Below, one piece after another: positions 1-6,593 of a DNA stretch of 6,993 bases (within the stretch, counting starts at the first letter, position 1; the number at the start of each line of letters is the position of its first letter). A program made the translations under genes and the position numbers. This stretch comes from Firmicutes bacterium UBA1535 (GTDB lineage: Bacteria; Bacillota; Clostridia; Tissierellales; Sedimentibacteraceae), in the NCBI GenBank assembly GCA_002323775.1, contig DCPV01000121.1, forward strand, positions 1 through 6,993, in the 5' to 3' direction. Under the pieces are notes generated by a model. The model saw only the letters and a list, made by a program, of their open reading frames with translations, had not been told where the DNA came from and made no database searches.

Positions 1-298
1 GTCCGTTTGCATCTGGAAAATGCTCCAAAGCTTTGACTAGTCCTCTCTTTGCTTTTGCAATTTCCCTAATTCGACTTGTCATCTGCCCTATACTAGCAAG
101 CAGCTCCTTTCTATCAGCAGCATAATAATATCCGTTGTCACCACTGCATATGGGATTGCCATCATTTCTTAATTGGTTGACTAATTTCCTGACAGTTCTT
201 GAACTGATACAGAATCTACTTTGCAGATATGCACTGGGGACTGCCTTTTCAATTCCAATGTGATACTCTTTCATATAAATTAAAAAATCATGTTCCAC
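1..298 (-). CDS. Small winged-helix DNA-binding protein, partial (C-terminus beyond left edge)
   Basis: Reading down from a GTG at 296-298, the frame is open for 99 codons to the window edge, so the C-terminus is missing. The GTG is chosen because AAGGAGG (306-312) sits 7 nt upstream; the nearby ATG at 290-292 is in another frame that stops at once. Residues of about 20-60 read as a helix-turn-helix with wing: recognition-helix-like SSRTVRKLVNQLRNDG, then NPICSGDNGYYYA, the usual beta-hairpin wing with aromatic residues. About 62-95 is a basic, probably helical segment. Proteins of this shape are common in clostridial prophages and conjugative elements, where they serve as regulators or replication accessory proteins; which applies here cannot be told. 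It is separated from the operon upstream of it (higher coordinates) by two terminators, so it is probably its own unit. The winged-helix call is firm; the role is open. Confidence 0.72.
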   Translation of the reverse strand, partial: MEHDFLIYMKEYHIGIEKAVPSAYLQSRFCISSRTVRKLVNQLRNDGNPICSGDNGYYYAADRKELLASIGQMTSRIREIAKAKRGLVKALEHFPDANG

Positions 299-305
299 CT
301 CCTCG

Positions 306-312
306 CCTCCTT
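306..312 (-). promoter_or_regulatory. Ribosome binding site fixing the GTG start of the HTH gene
   Basis: AAGGAGG on the minus strand, 7 nt before the GTG at 298. It decides the start: no ATG lies in this frame back to the nearest upstream stop codon. Confidence 0.65.
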
Positions 313-361
313 TCTCATGCCATGTTTCATAACACTGTGGATATGATTGTTTTTGGGCAAC

Positions 362-410
362 AAAAAAAGGCCGACTGCTATGCTATAAATTACAGCAAAC
401 AATCGGCCTT
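362..410 (-). terminator. Rho-independent terminator (second of a tandem pair)
   Basis: Perfect 8-bp outer stem AAGGCCGA (367-374) with TCGGCCTT (403-410), plus a short inner TGCT/AGCA stem. On the minus strand the 3' arm runs directly into seven Ts (362-368). It lies between the 87-aa gene and the HTH gene. On the plus strand the hairpin is followed by a weaker T-run (416-420), so it could act in both directions, but no plus-strand gene ends here. It could also work as an attenuator in the HTH gene leader. Confidence 0.75.
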
Positions 411-427
411 ATCTGTTTTTAGGTATT

Positions 428-450
428 AAAAAACACGGACATATTCCGTG
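428..450 (-). terminator. Rho-independent terminator of the ArdA-like operon
   Basis: Compact hairpin with stem CACGGA (434-439) / TCCGTG (445-450) and a 5-nt loop. On the minus strand it is followed immediately by six Ts (428-433). It begins 24 nt past the stop codon of the 87-aa gene, the normal place for an operon terminator. Confidence 0.85.
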
Positions 451-474
451 CTACCTTAGTACACCAAGTTCTTT

Positions 475-738
475 TTATAGCTTGATGCTATCTCTTATTC
501 CTTCCATATAAACAAATTTTTGCATTTCCATTTCTAAAAAGTCTGATATATCTTTATAGTCTTCAATCTGCCTCCTTACTTCTTTTGCTATATCAGTGTT
601 TTCATATAGCTTTATACTTAGTTCCTTTACTGCTTCAACACCTTGCTTTACTTCCTCATTTTCCTTAATCAATAGAAAGTATGCTACTTCTAATCTATCA
701 CTTACTGCATTGTTAAGTATCTCAGTGATATCTTCCAC
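475..738 (-). CDS. Small helical hypothetical protein (87 aa)
   Basis: The start is taken as the GTG at 736-738, because GAAGGGGGTGG (743-753) lies just upstream and would otherwise have to be coding (a GTG at 762 gives a 95-aa version with an odd Gly-rich start). The protein is charged and almost entirely helix-forming: VEDITEILNNAV, then a central lysine/glutamate-rich stretch and the tail FLEMEMQKFVYMEGIRDSIK. There is no signal peptide, membrane segment or cysteine. Its size and its aromatic-Gly C-terminal helix recall small helical-hairpin proteins often seen in clostridial mobile elements (the DUF6809 type), but I cannot assign a family from sequence alone. It is last in the operon, 65 nt after the 339-aa ArdA-like gene and just before the terminator, so it probably belongs to the same mobile-element accessory set. 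Function unknown. Confidence 0.7.
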   Translation of the reverse strand: MEDITEILNNAVSDRLEVAYFLLIKENEEVKQGVEAVKELSIKLYENTDIAKEVRRQIEDYKDISDFLEMEMQKFVYMEGIRDSIKL

Positions 739-742
739 GATG

Positions 743-753
743 CCACCCCCTTC
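743..753 (-). promoter_or_regulatory. Ribosome binding site fixing the GTG start at 738
   Basis: Purine-rich GAAGGGGGTGG on the minus strand, close upstream of the GTG at 736-738. It supports the 87-aa reading over the longer GTG-GTG start at 762. Confidence 0.5.
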
Positions 754-803
754 AAGCACCACAATATATCACAACTATTAGGATATATCTATTAGATTAT
801 TTA

Positions 804-1823
804 CTATTCCATCGATATTTTCATACTATTTGGATCTTTACTAAATTCGTAGTGAAACTCATCCCCTTTTAATTTTATAAATCCATTCTTACAAGGTTCT
901 AATCCTTTCTTTTCAATCTCTGCTTTCGCATATAGAGTATAATCGAAGTTATCTCCAAGTATGGTATCAGGTTCTACAATGCCGTTCTTTCTTGCAAGGA
1001 TTCTTCCATATCTTTCAAGTTTGTCTTCCTTTGGTGCAAAATCGTTACAGTTTAGATTTTGTGAAATATCAAGGGCAAAGTCAAGTCTAGTACAACCTTC
1101 AAGCTCCATCGCTGACTCTAAATGTTCTATAAAGAAAGCTCTGCCTTGTCCTTGTTCATCGCAGGCATATCCAAAGTTATTACCATCAGATATTAATTCT
1201 TCTATAGAATCATATTGTTCTGATAGTTCTTTAATATTAGGGAATATGCACTTTGCATCTAGCAGAGCACATCTACTCCATTTATTTGTACCAAGTACAT
1301 CTAATGCTATTGTCATTTCATCAGGTTCTAAAGTAGAAAATTCATAGTCAGGTAGGTTTATCCATGCGCCTTGAGTATAGTCTTTACTTCCCACTTTGAT
1401 TTTTACAGTCCAATCATCCCCTGTCATTTCATCTAAATTTGTGCCCTCATAGATTTGTTTGAGACTGTTTCTTTGATATACATATCCATTATCCGTAAAT
1501 ACCCCATTGAAATCTTCATGGTATTCACTGCCAAGCTGCTCCGTTTTAATAAAGGGAAGGATCTCGTCAGATGCACATTCCTTGTGTCTTGCTACATATT
1601 CACCAAGAGATTTATTGTTGGTAGCTTTATAATGAAAATCAAAATTACTTAGTTGCTCTGTTAGATTAATCAAATCTGATGCATTATTGACTTCGACAAT
1701 CTGAACAGCGCCCGCTAGAATATATTTTTCTTTGATTGACATTTCAGCAAATCGCTTTTCTAGATATTCATTTTCTTTTTCTGTGCCTTCAAGATCTTCC
1801 CATAGGTATTCTAAATTTTTCAT
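804..1823 (-). CDS. ArdA-like antirestriction-family protein (339 aa), mobile-element accessory
   Basis: ATG at 1821-1823 with GGGAGGG (1832-1838) 8 nt upstream; it overlaps the stop of the DUF4314 gene as ATGA. After a charged N-terminus, residues about 33-116 form an ArdA-like module: DLINLTEQLSNFDF, LGEYVARH and EQLGSEYHEDFNGVFTDNGYV. This is the spaced E-(Y/L)-G...G-F...GY layout of clostridial ArdA homologues. A second domain, about 138-280, has WTVKIKVGS, GAWINLPDY, DEMTIALDVLG, a hydrophobic YDSIEEL helix and LDFALDISQNL, as I recall from large antirestriction-type proteins on clostridial conjugative elements. ArdA proteins are acidic DNA mimics that bind type I restriction enzymes and protect incoming DNA; this protein is also acid-rich. 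That this copy has the activity is inference. It lies in an operon with a second ArdA-like gene (2109-3779). Alternative: a polyvalent element protein of unknown role. Confidence 0.68.
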   Translation of the reverse strand: MKNLEYLWEDLEGTEKENEYLEKRFAEMSIKEKYILAGAVQIVEVNNASDLINLTEQLSNFDFHYKATNNKSLGEYVARHKECASDEILPFIKTEQLGSEYHEDFNGVFTDNGYVYQRNSLKQIYEGTNLDEMTGDDWTVKIKVGSKDYTQGAWINLPDYEFSTLEPDEMTIALDVLGTNKWSRCALLDAKCIFPNIKELSEQYDSIEELISDGNNFGYACDEQGQGRAFFIEHLESAMELEGCTRLDFALDISQNLNCNDFAPKEDKLERYGRILARKNGIVEPDTILGDNFDYTLYAKAEIEKKGLEPCKNGFIKLKGDEFHYEFSKDPNSMKISME

Positions 1824-2116
1824 AGACTCATCCCTCCCATTCCATGTGATTGCTCTTTAGAAGGCTCATCTGACTCTTTCATCTCTCCTTTCTGCGGACG
1901 AGATAACACTTTAAAATTATCTTCTCCAAGAATAAGACCAAGACCTCTGCCATTATCCCATTTCATGTGTATGGTTCCAATGTCATCTACCCCTATCACT
2001 GTTCCCTTTGTACCTTTTTCAACGCCTTGCACATCATCCATTGTTGAAATTAATTCAATTCGTGTTCCTACAGGATAGCCGTTCTTAATTCTTTCTACTT
2101 GATTTCTATTATTCAA
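1820..2116 (-). CDS. DUF4314 domain protein (98 aa)
   Basis: The start is a TTG at 2114-2116, chosen because GGGAGGT (2124-2130) is 7 nt upstream and the nearby ATG at 2121-2123 is in the upstream gene's frame and soon stops. Residues about 14-72 match the DUF4314 pattern: YPVGTRIELISTMDD, KGTKGTVIGVDDIGTIHMKW and DNGRGLGLILGEDNFKVL, a small SH3-like beta-barrel. Residues 73-98 are a charged tail ending GMGGMSL. DUF4314 proteins are frequent accessory genes of Firmicutes conjugative elements and have no established function. The gene overlaps the preceding gene by 8 nt and the following gene by 4 nt, so translation of all three is probably coupled, with the two ArdA-like proteins flanking it. 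The family call is confident; nothing in it shows catalysis. Confidence 0.85.
   Translation of the reverse strand: MNNRNQVERIKNGYPVGTRIELISTMDDVQGVEKGTKGTVIGVDDIGTIHMKWDNGRGLGLILGEDNFKVLSRPQKGEMKESDEPSKEQSHGMGGMSL
1832..1838 (-). promoter_or_regulatory. Ribosome binding site inside the end of the DUF4314 gene
   Basis: GGGAGGG lies inside the codons for the Met-Gly-Gly-Met tail of the DUF4314 protein, 8 nt before the ATG at 1823. The junction is ATGA (stop/start overlap), so the ribosome finishing DUF4314 is well placed to restart. Confidence 0.75.
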
Positions 2117-3779
2117 ATTTCATACCTCCCATTTTTTGATTTTCTTCTATACCCATTTCTTCAGCTGTCTTAATAAACCAGTTATCACTGTCCCAAAAGC
2201 TAACATAAATGTCTCCCATATCAGTACTAATCTCTCTCTGCTCAAAACCCTCTCCCCAGCCGTCTGAAGCCTGTCCAATTATATTATCTTTGATCTTTTC
2301 AAACTCCTTTGGAGTCAATTCATCATTTAAAGTAAGAACAGCTACCCCCATTAGTTCTCCTTCTACGAGTTCAACGGAAAACACATACTTTGATACTTTT
2401 GCATTAACACTATCATGGTCATCATAATATCTCATCAGACCCCGACTATCTTCTTCTGGCAGATTATTTTCCTCTATTGCCTTTAGGATTTCATCTAGAT
2501 ATTCAATTACTTCATGGTTTGAAATTTCCTGTTGTTCATTTGCATATTCTTTATAACCATATTCATTTTCTATATCATACGTTGTTATCCTAAGAGGCAT
2601 ATACAGTTTTAAGGTTTTCAATTCTTCTTGTTCAAGAAATACCATTCCAAGATTTTCAAATAATAAATTGACAAGTTTTTGATTATAGCCATGGTAAGTT
2701 ATATATCCTTTCTCTGAAAACGCACCAAATTCATGTGCCATTTTCTCCTGTCCATATCTTTTAAAGTCAATGTATTCTTCAAGATTTGAATCATATTCAA
2801 AATGACCTGAGTCACAAATCATATATCTGCCATAGCTTTCTACACTATGGATACCATCAAATAATTCAAATTCGTACATAGAATCTGCTAGTGCAAAGAC
2901 TTCATCAGCAGTTCGAGGTTTAACATAGTCCATAAGTTTTTCAAAATATTCTATATCATGGTTGCCTATTTCCTTATAGTATTTTGCTAAATTATTTAAA
3001 TTGTCTACCTTAATTAATGGTGTTGTATCATCAGAAACAATTTCTAATATTCTTTCAGGGAAGTTATGGCTATCAATTGCAACTTCACAATCATGTAAGT
3101 AAGGTGTTTCTAATCTCATCAGTGCCTTTTCAATTTCAACATCAGAACAAGGAAGATAGATAAATTCATTCGCACCTTTTGCGGTCAGCTGTATTGTTGC
3201 CACAGTTTCTTTCCAATGATATGGTGGAAACTGCTTGCCATTATATATTTGCTCTGGTTCATTGCTATTTTTATATAAGACTCCATAAGGAGTAATTCTA
3301 GAATTAGGATTGTTTTTTATCACTCCCATAGCAAAAGATTCACCATCAAGTTCATCTAATTCTTTTACTGCTACTGCTTGCTTTTCTGATAGGTATAAAT
3401 CCTTTCCTACGGTTTCTAGATTATTAAAGTCACTTACAAGGCTATAGCAATGAGTATTAAAGCTTAGATTGATTAATTCTGCTATTGTTTCAGTATTTTC
3501 TGCAAAGGCAGAAGCAAAAAATACTTTTCTTTCCTTTGTATCGAAACTATCCATCCTCTTAAATAAGAAATTTAATTCATCGATATTGCACTCTTTATCT
3601 TTTAGAACTTCATTCATATCTGAAGCATAGACCACTCCATCAATATAACAGTTGGGAGCAGTTGAAGTTGCAAGCTTTAGTTGATTATATACATTGGATA
3701 TTTCACTTTCATCATAAGGGAAATTAAACATAATTGACTCATCTTCTTTTCTGTCTATTCTTTTTAATCTAATTAGCAT
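2109..3779 (-). CDS. Large ArdA-like antirestriction-family protein (556 aa), mobile-element accessory
   Basis: ATG at 3777-3779 with GGAGG (3786-3790) 6 nt upstream. The protein is long for an ArdA (classical ArdA is about 165-170 aa) and multi-domain. N-terminal part: NCYIDGVVYASDMNEVL (43-59), LFKRMDSFD and ELINLSFNTHCYSLVSDFNN (101-120), then the GVLYKNS..PEQIYNGKQFPPY strand region (166-187). Residues about 288-365 form an ArdA-like module: EVFALADSMYEFELF, SYGRYMICDSGHFEYD, NLEEYIDFKRYGQEKMA and FGAFSEKGYITYHG. A C-terminal domain (about 465-541) contains DGWGEGFEQREI and YVSFWDSDNWFIKT, typical of antirestriction-annotated proteins from clostridial elements. The protein is acidic, as expected of DNA mimics. 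A role in shielding transferred DNA from host restriction is inferred from family and context. It ends in KMGGMKFE, whose codons hold the next gene's ribosome binding site. It follows the 229-aa gene after 14 nt. Confidence 0.68.
   Translation of the reverse strand: MLIRLKRIDRKEDESIMFNFPYDESEISNVYNQLKLATSTAPNCYIDGVVYASDMNEVLKDKECNIDELNFLFKRMDSFDTKERKVFFASAFAENTETIAELINLSFNTHCYSLVSDFNNLETVGKDLYLSEKQAVAVKELDELDGESFAMGVIKNNPNSRITPYGVLYKNSNEPEQIYNGKQFPPYHWKETVATIQLTAKGANEFIYLPCSDVEIEKALMRLETPYLHDCEVAIDSHNFPERILEIVSDDTTPLIKVDNLNNLAKYYKEIGNHDIEYFEKLMDYVKPRTADEVFALADSMYEFELFDGIHSVESYGRYMICDSGHFEYDSNLEEYIDFKRYGQEKMAHEFGAFSEKGYITYHGYNQKLVNLLFENLGMVFLEQEELKTLKLYMPLRITTYDIENEYGYKEYANEQQEISNHEVIEYLDEILKAIEENNLPEEDSRGLMRYYDDHDSVNAKVSKYVFSVELVEGELMGVAVLTLNDELTPKEFEKIKDNIIGQASDGWGEGFEQREISTDMGDIYVSFWDSDNWFIKTAEEMGIEENQKMGGMKFE
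2124..2130 (-). promoter_or_regulatory. Ribosome binding site inside the end of the 556-aa gene, fixing a TTG start
   Basis: GGGAGGT lies within the Met-Gly-Gly-Met codons of the 556-aa protein's tail and sits 7 nt before the TTG at 2116. It justifies the non-ATG start of the DUF4314 gene. Confidence 0.7.
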
Positions 3780-3793
3780 ACCTGTCCTCCATT

Positions 3794-4483
3794 CTATTTC
3801 ATAATTGAAAATACATCTGCACCATACTTTGCAATTAATGATGCATTGATTATTATCTTAAATGCTCTATCATCAATGAGTTCTTTATCTGCTATCTCGG
3901 TAATTTTTATATGTTCTTTTCCTGTTGATATTGTCTTTGCTGTTTGGTATAGGGCATAGCCTTCTGTACTAATTTGTCTAAGTTTCATTTGTGAAAAATC
4001 AAATCCATTAAAACAAACTGCATGCTCTGAAATACTCCATAATACTTCATCAGCAGTAAGAAGAAATATTACTGCAAGGTAGCTCGGAGATCTATCCCAT
4101 ATTTCAATATCTTGTATACGATGTACTTGATAAAACCTTTCCTTATGGTTATCATTTAAAAATAGTTCACCCGTAAAGCCATTGCTAAGTAATTTCAATC
4201 TGTCTTTTAGAGCATAATTTTTTATTCTTCCAAAGAAATCTCTTATCAGATCTGTATATTCAATTTCATCTGCCTCTAGTTTTTCTTTGAAACAAAAACA
4301 ATCATTAGGGTTACCTCTGCTTTTAACCTTTGCTACACAACCATCACAAATCTTAATACCTCCTTCACAATTAAAATGATTGTTAATGACGATTCCACTT
4401 CTTCTTTGAGTAAAATTAGGTGCCAGCATCATCAGCTGCTCTATTCCTCCCAGTGATGTACCATACATAAAATATCTTGACAT
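3794..4483 (-). CDS. Unrecognised 229-aa protein with a five-cysteine cluster
   Basis: The start is set at the ATG at 4481-4483, with a moderate AGAAGGG-like site upstream. A longer reading from 4546 is rejected because that ATG lies inside the terminator hairpin. The N-terminus reads MSRYFMYGTSLGGIEQLMML. Residues 39-64 hold C39, C46, C49, C62 and C64 (CEGGIKICDGC ... DCFCF), a spacing that suggests a zinc or other metal knuckle. The rest is mixed helical, with FLLTADEVLWSISEHAVCF (140-158) as a hydrophobic core and no convincing membrane segment. I do not recognise the family. It is first in the operon leading to the two ArdA-like genes and DUF4314, 14 nt before the 556-aa gene, so it is probably part of the same element module. 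DNA or RNA binding through the Cys cluster is possible but not shown. Metal resistance is less likely, since a terminator separates it from the mer genes. Confidence 0.75.
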   Translation of the reverse strand: MSRYFMYGTSLGGIEQLMMLAPNFTQRRSGIVINNHFNCEGGIKICDGCVAKVKSRGNPNDCFCFKEKLEADEIEYTDLIRDFFGRIKNYALKDRLKLLSNGFTGELFLNDNHKERFYQVHRIQDIEIWDRSPSYLAVIFLLTADEVLWSISEHAVCFNGFDFSQMKLRQISTEGYALYQTAKTISTGKEHIKITEIADKELIDDRAFKIIINASLIAKYGADVFSIMK

Positions 4484-4519
4484 TGTTCTCAGTCCCTTCT
4501 TTCTATTAGTTTTTGAAAT

Positions 4520-4572
4520 AAAAAAGAGGCGAAGACTATCGATCATAAGTTGATCAAAGACTTCGCCTCTTT
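4520..4572 (-). terminator. Strong rho-independent terminator closing the mercury-resistance block
   Basis: Perfect 12-bp stem AAAGAGGCGAAG (4523-4534) / CTTCGCCTCTTT (4561-4572), with an inner GATCA/TGATC stem (4541-4545 and 4551-4555) almost continuing it. On the minus strand the 3' arm ends in six Ts (4520-4525). It lies 88 nt past the stop of the CopZ-like gene and only 36 nt before the start of the 229-aa gene. No convincing promoter for that gene is visible between them, so partial readthrough or regulated termination is possible. Confidence 0.88.
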
Positions 4573-4629
4573 GGGATTCTTTATTTAATTTTGAATTTGT
4601 AGAAAAAATATAATTTTTTTTACAGTACT

Positions 4630-4652
4630 AACTTTATAATGCAACTTTATAA
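4630..4652. repeat. Two direct copies of AACTTTATAA, 13-nt period
   Basis: AACTTTATAA occurs at 4630-4639 and 4643-4652, separated by TGC, just past the stop of the CopZ-like gene in an AT-rich spacer (4573-4660). Two 10-mers in such AT-rich DNA may be chance. No function is claimed. Confidence 0.4.
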
Positions 4653-4660
4653 CAAAGAAA

Positions 4661-5164
4661 TTATTTCATGGATAATCCCTTACCTATTGCATCCTGAATT
4701 ATTTTATGGCAGCACTTACCTAATGGATTTTTCTTCTGACATTGTGAATTTTCCATTGCTCCCGTAATCTTTAAAACCTCTTTCATATTAGTAGCACCAT
4801 CTTTTATGACAGCATCTATAACTTGTTCCTCCGTTACTTTACTACAGTAGCACGCATATTTAGGATTAGCGTCTTTCTTAAACCATATGGGTACTCTTAC
4901 TTGCTGTTTATTAAATTTGATATTAGATTCTATATTGTAGTAAGTAATATCACATTCCTCACTCATACATAAAAAATAATCATTGTCGCCAACTTGCGAC
5001 CTTAGCTCGTCGAGTACCATATGTTTTACTGTAATATTTTTTACAAGAGTTCCTTGTTTTTCACATACAGGGCATAGATTATTTTTTCTTGCTATGGTTA
5101 TGGATTCTGATTCATTTCCACAGCATGACATATTTTGATCATTGCCTTCTTCTTTTTCAATCAT
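4661..5164 (-). CDS. CopZ-like metallochaperone domain protein with zinc-finger and BFD-like [2Fe-2S] domains (167 aa)
   Basis: ATG at 5162-5164 with AAAGGAGGA upstream, 18 nt after the final merA stop, so it is in the same operon. It holds 11 cysteines. Near the N-terminus is a CC pair (C14-C15). Residues 31-77 match a CopZ-type zinc domain: CPVC (31, 34), VKHMV, then YFLCMSEECDITYYN (C66, C71). Residues 103-160 match a BFD-like [2Fe-2S] domain: YACYC (C105, C107), TEEQVIDAVIKDGATNMKEV and C142 with C151-C152 (NPLGKCCHKII). In Archaeoglobus CopZ this two-cluster unit is fused to a C-terminal HMA copper-binding domain; here no HMA follows, so copper binding should not be assumed. Its place directly after merA suggests a cytosolic thiol or electron partner for Hg(II) handling. 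That role is inference; the domain calls are firm. No signal peptide or membrane segment is seen. Confidence 0.82.
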   Translation of the reverse strand: MIEKEEGNDQNMSCCGNESESITIARKNNLCPVCEKQGTLVKNITVKHMVLDELRSQVGDNDYFLCMSEECDITYYNIESNIKFNKQQVRVPIWFKKDANPKYACYCSKVTEEQVIDAVIKDGATNMKEVLKITGAMENSQCQKKNPLGKCCHKIIQDAIGKGLSMK

Positions 5165-5182
5165 TGATTTGTCCTCCTTTAC

Positions 5183-6592
5183 TTATTCAGCACAACAGCT
5201 AAGCTTTTTCATATCCTTGTCAAAAGATTGTGCAACAAGTTTTATTGCTTCTGACATAGTAGGGTATACGTGTATAGTGTTTGATATATCAGTGCTAGTG
5301 AGATCAAATTGTATTGCTAAAGTTGCCTCTTAGATAATCTCTGCTGCTAACTCACCTATAGCATGAACCCCCAGAATCTTTTTAGTGTCTTTGTCAATAA
5401 TCATCTTTACAAAGCCTTAAGTATTTCTAATCGCAGCAGCCTTTGGAACTAATGCCATATCTAAAGTCCTACTATCAACTTTTAATCCTAATTCTATAGC
5501 ATCAGCTTCCTTAAGTCCTACTGAGCCCACTTGGGGACTAGTAATTATTACATGAGGAACTGCTTTATAGTTAGGTTTTCTTATATTGTTCTGAGTAGCA
5601 TTTTCACCCGCTACTGAACCTTCATGGGCATCTACTGTAACAAGCATATAGTTTCCAATAACATCACCAGCTGCATAAACATTAGGATTTGATGTTTGTA
5701 AATATTCATTAACTTTTATAAAACCTTTTTCATCTACTATTACTCCTGCCTTTTCCAGCCCCATGTTATCAGAGTTTGGAGTTCTCCCTGTGGCTATTAA
5801 TAATTGGTCACCTTCAAAATTCTGTTCATTCCCGTCTTTTATAATTACATATTTTCTATTATTTTCTTCATACACTTTTTGAAACGAAAGTTCTGTTACA
5901 ATATTTATTCCCTGATTTTTTAGTGCTTTTTCTAAGGCCTCAGATATTTCAGGTTCTTCATTTTTAACTATTCTTCCACTTCTTTGTAGAATTGTAACCT
6001 TTGGACCAAACATAGAAAACATTTGAGCAAACTCAACAGCGATCCAGCCACCACCTATAACAACTAATTTTTCAGGTAATTTATCTAGCTCCAAAATTTC
6101 AATATTGGTTAAATATTTTACACTTTCTAAGCCATCAATTTTAGCAACAGAAGACCTAGTACCAGTTGTGATTATATATTTGGAAGCCTTATACTGTTTT
6201 TCATTTACCTGGATGGTGTCTTGATTAATAAATTCAGCCTTACCTTTAAGAAAGGTAAGATTTTTGTCATTTTCATAAATATCGATATATTTTTCTTTTC
6301 TTAGCTCTGCAAGTAGATTATCTTTTTGCATAATAATCTCTTCAAGATCTAAACTTACTTGTTTCATATTGATGCCCGCAAAAGGGTTCTCTTTTCCAAA
6401 ATGATATATTTCTGCCGCTCTTAGCAAGTTCTTGGTAGGCACACATCCTACATTTAAACATGTTCCTCCAATTACTCCACTTTCAACAACCGCAACCTTT
6501 TTATTAAACTGAGAAGCCTTAATTGCTGCGGAAAACCCTGCCGAGCCACCTCCAGTAATAATTAAATCAAAGTCTTTTGCATTTTCGCTCAT
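5183..6592 (-). pseudogene. merA: Mercuric reductase MerA gene with two in-frame TAA codons
   Basis: MerA is the cytosolic FAD enzyme that reduces Hg(II) to Hg(0) with NADPH. ATG at 6590-6592, AAGGAGGGA just upstream. The 469-codon frame matches MerA without the N-terminal HMA domain. FAD site IITGGGSAGFSAAIKA (11-26); redox pair C45/C50 in GGTCLNVGCVPTK; NADPH site VVIGGGWIAVEFAQ (177-190); LLIATGRTPN (264-273); FAD-contacting VYAAGDVIGNYM (305-316); dimerisation domain from about 346. Codon 392 (5417-5419) and codon 421 (5330-5332) are TAA. Between and after them the frame stays family-like: GFVKMIIDKDTKKILGVHA, ELAAEII*EATLAI, IHVYPTMSEAIKLVAQSF, and the MerA hallmark tail KLSCCAE (C466-C467). 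The second TAA sits where the family has Gln (CAA to TAA, one transition). Stopping at 391 removes most of the dimer interface and the C-terminal Hg-binding cysteines, so function is probably lost. Sequencing error or readthrough are the alternatives. Confidence 0.88.
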
Positions 6593-6593
6593 T

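Noticed and set aside
961..1347. Plus-strand open frame of 128 codons
   Set aside because: It is antisense to the ArdA-like gene, has serine-rich unnatural composition and no ribosome binding site; the other plus-strand frames (229-429, 596-781, 1455-1652, 2209-2427, 5142-5333) are rejected for the same kind of reason.
4484..4546. Longer N-terminus for the 229-aa protein from an ATG at 4546
   Set aside because: That ATG lies in the loop of the terminator hairpin and has no ribosome binding site.
4630..4652. Direct repeats as replication iterons or an attachment core
   Set aside because: Only two short AT-rich copies, with no replication or integrase gene nearby; listed only as a repeat.
5330..5419. 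TAA reassigned to glutamine in this organism
   Set aside because: CAA codes for Gln elsewhere in merA, and TAA is the natural stop of several neighbouring genes, so mutation or error is simpler.
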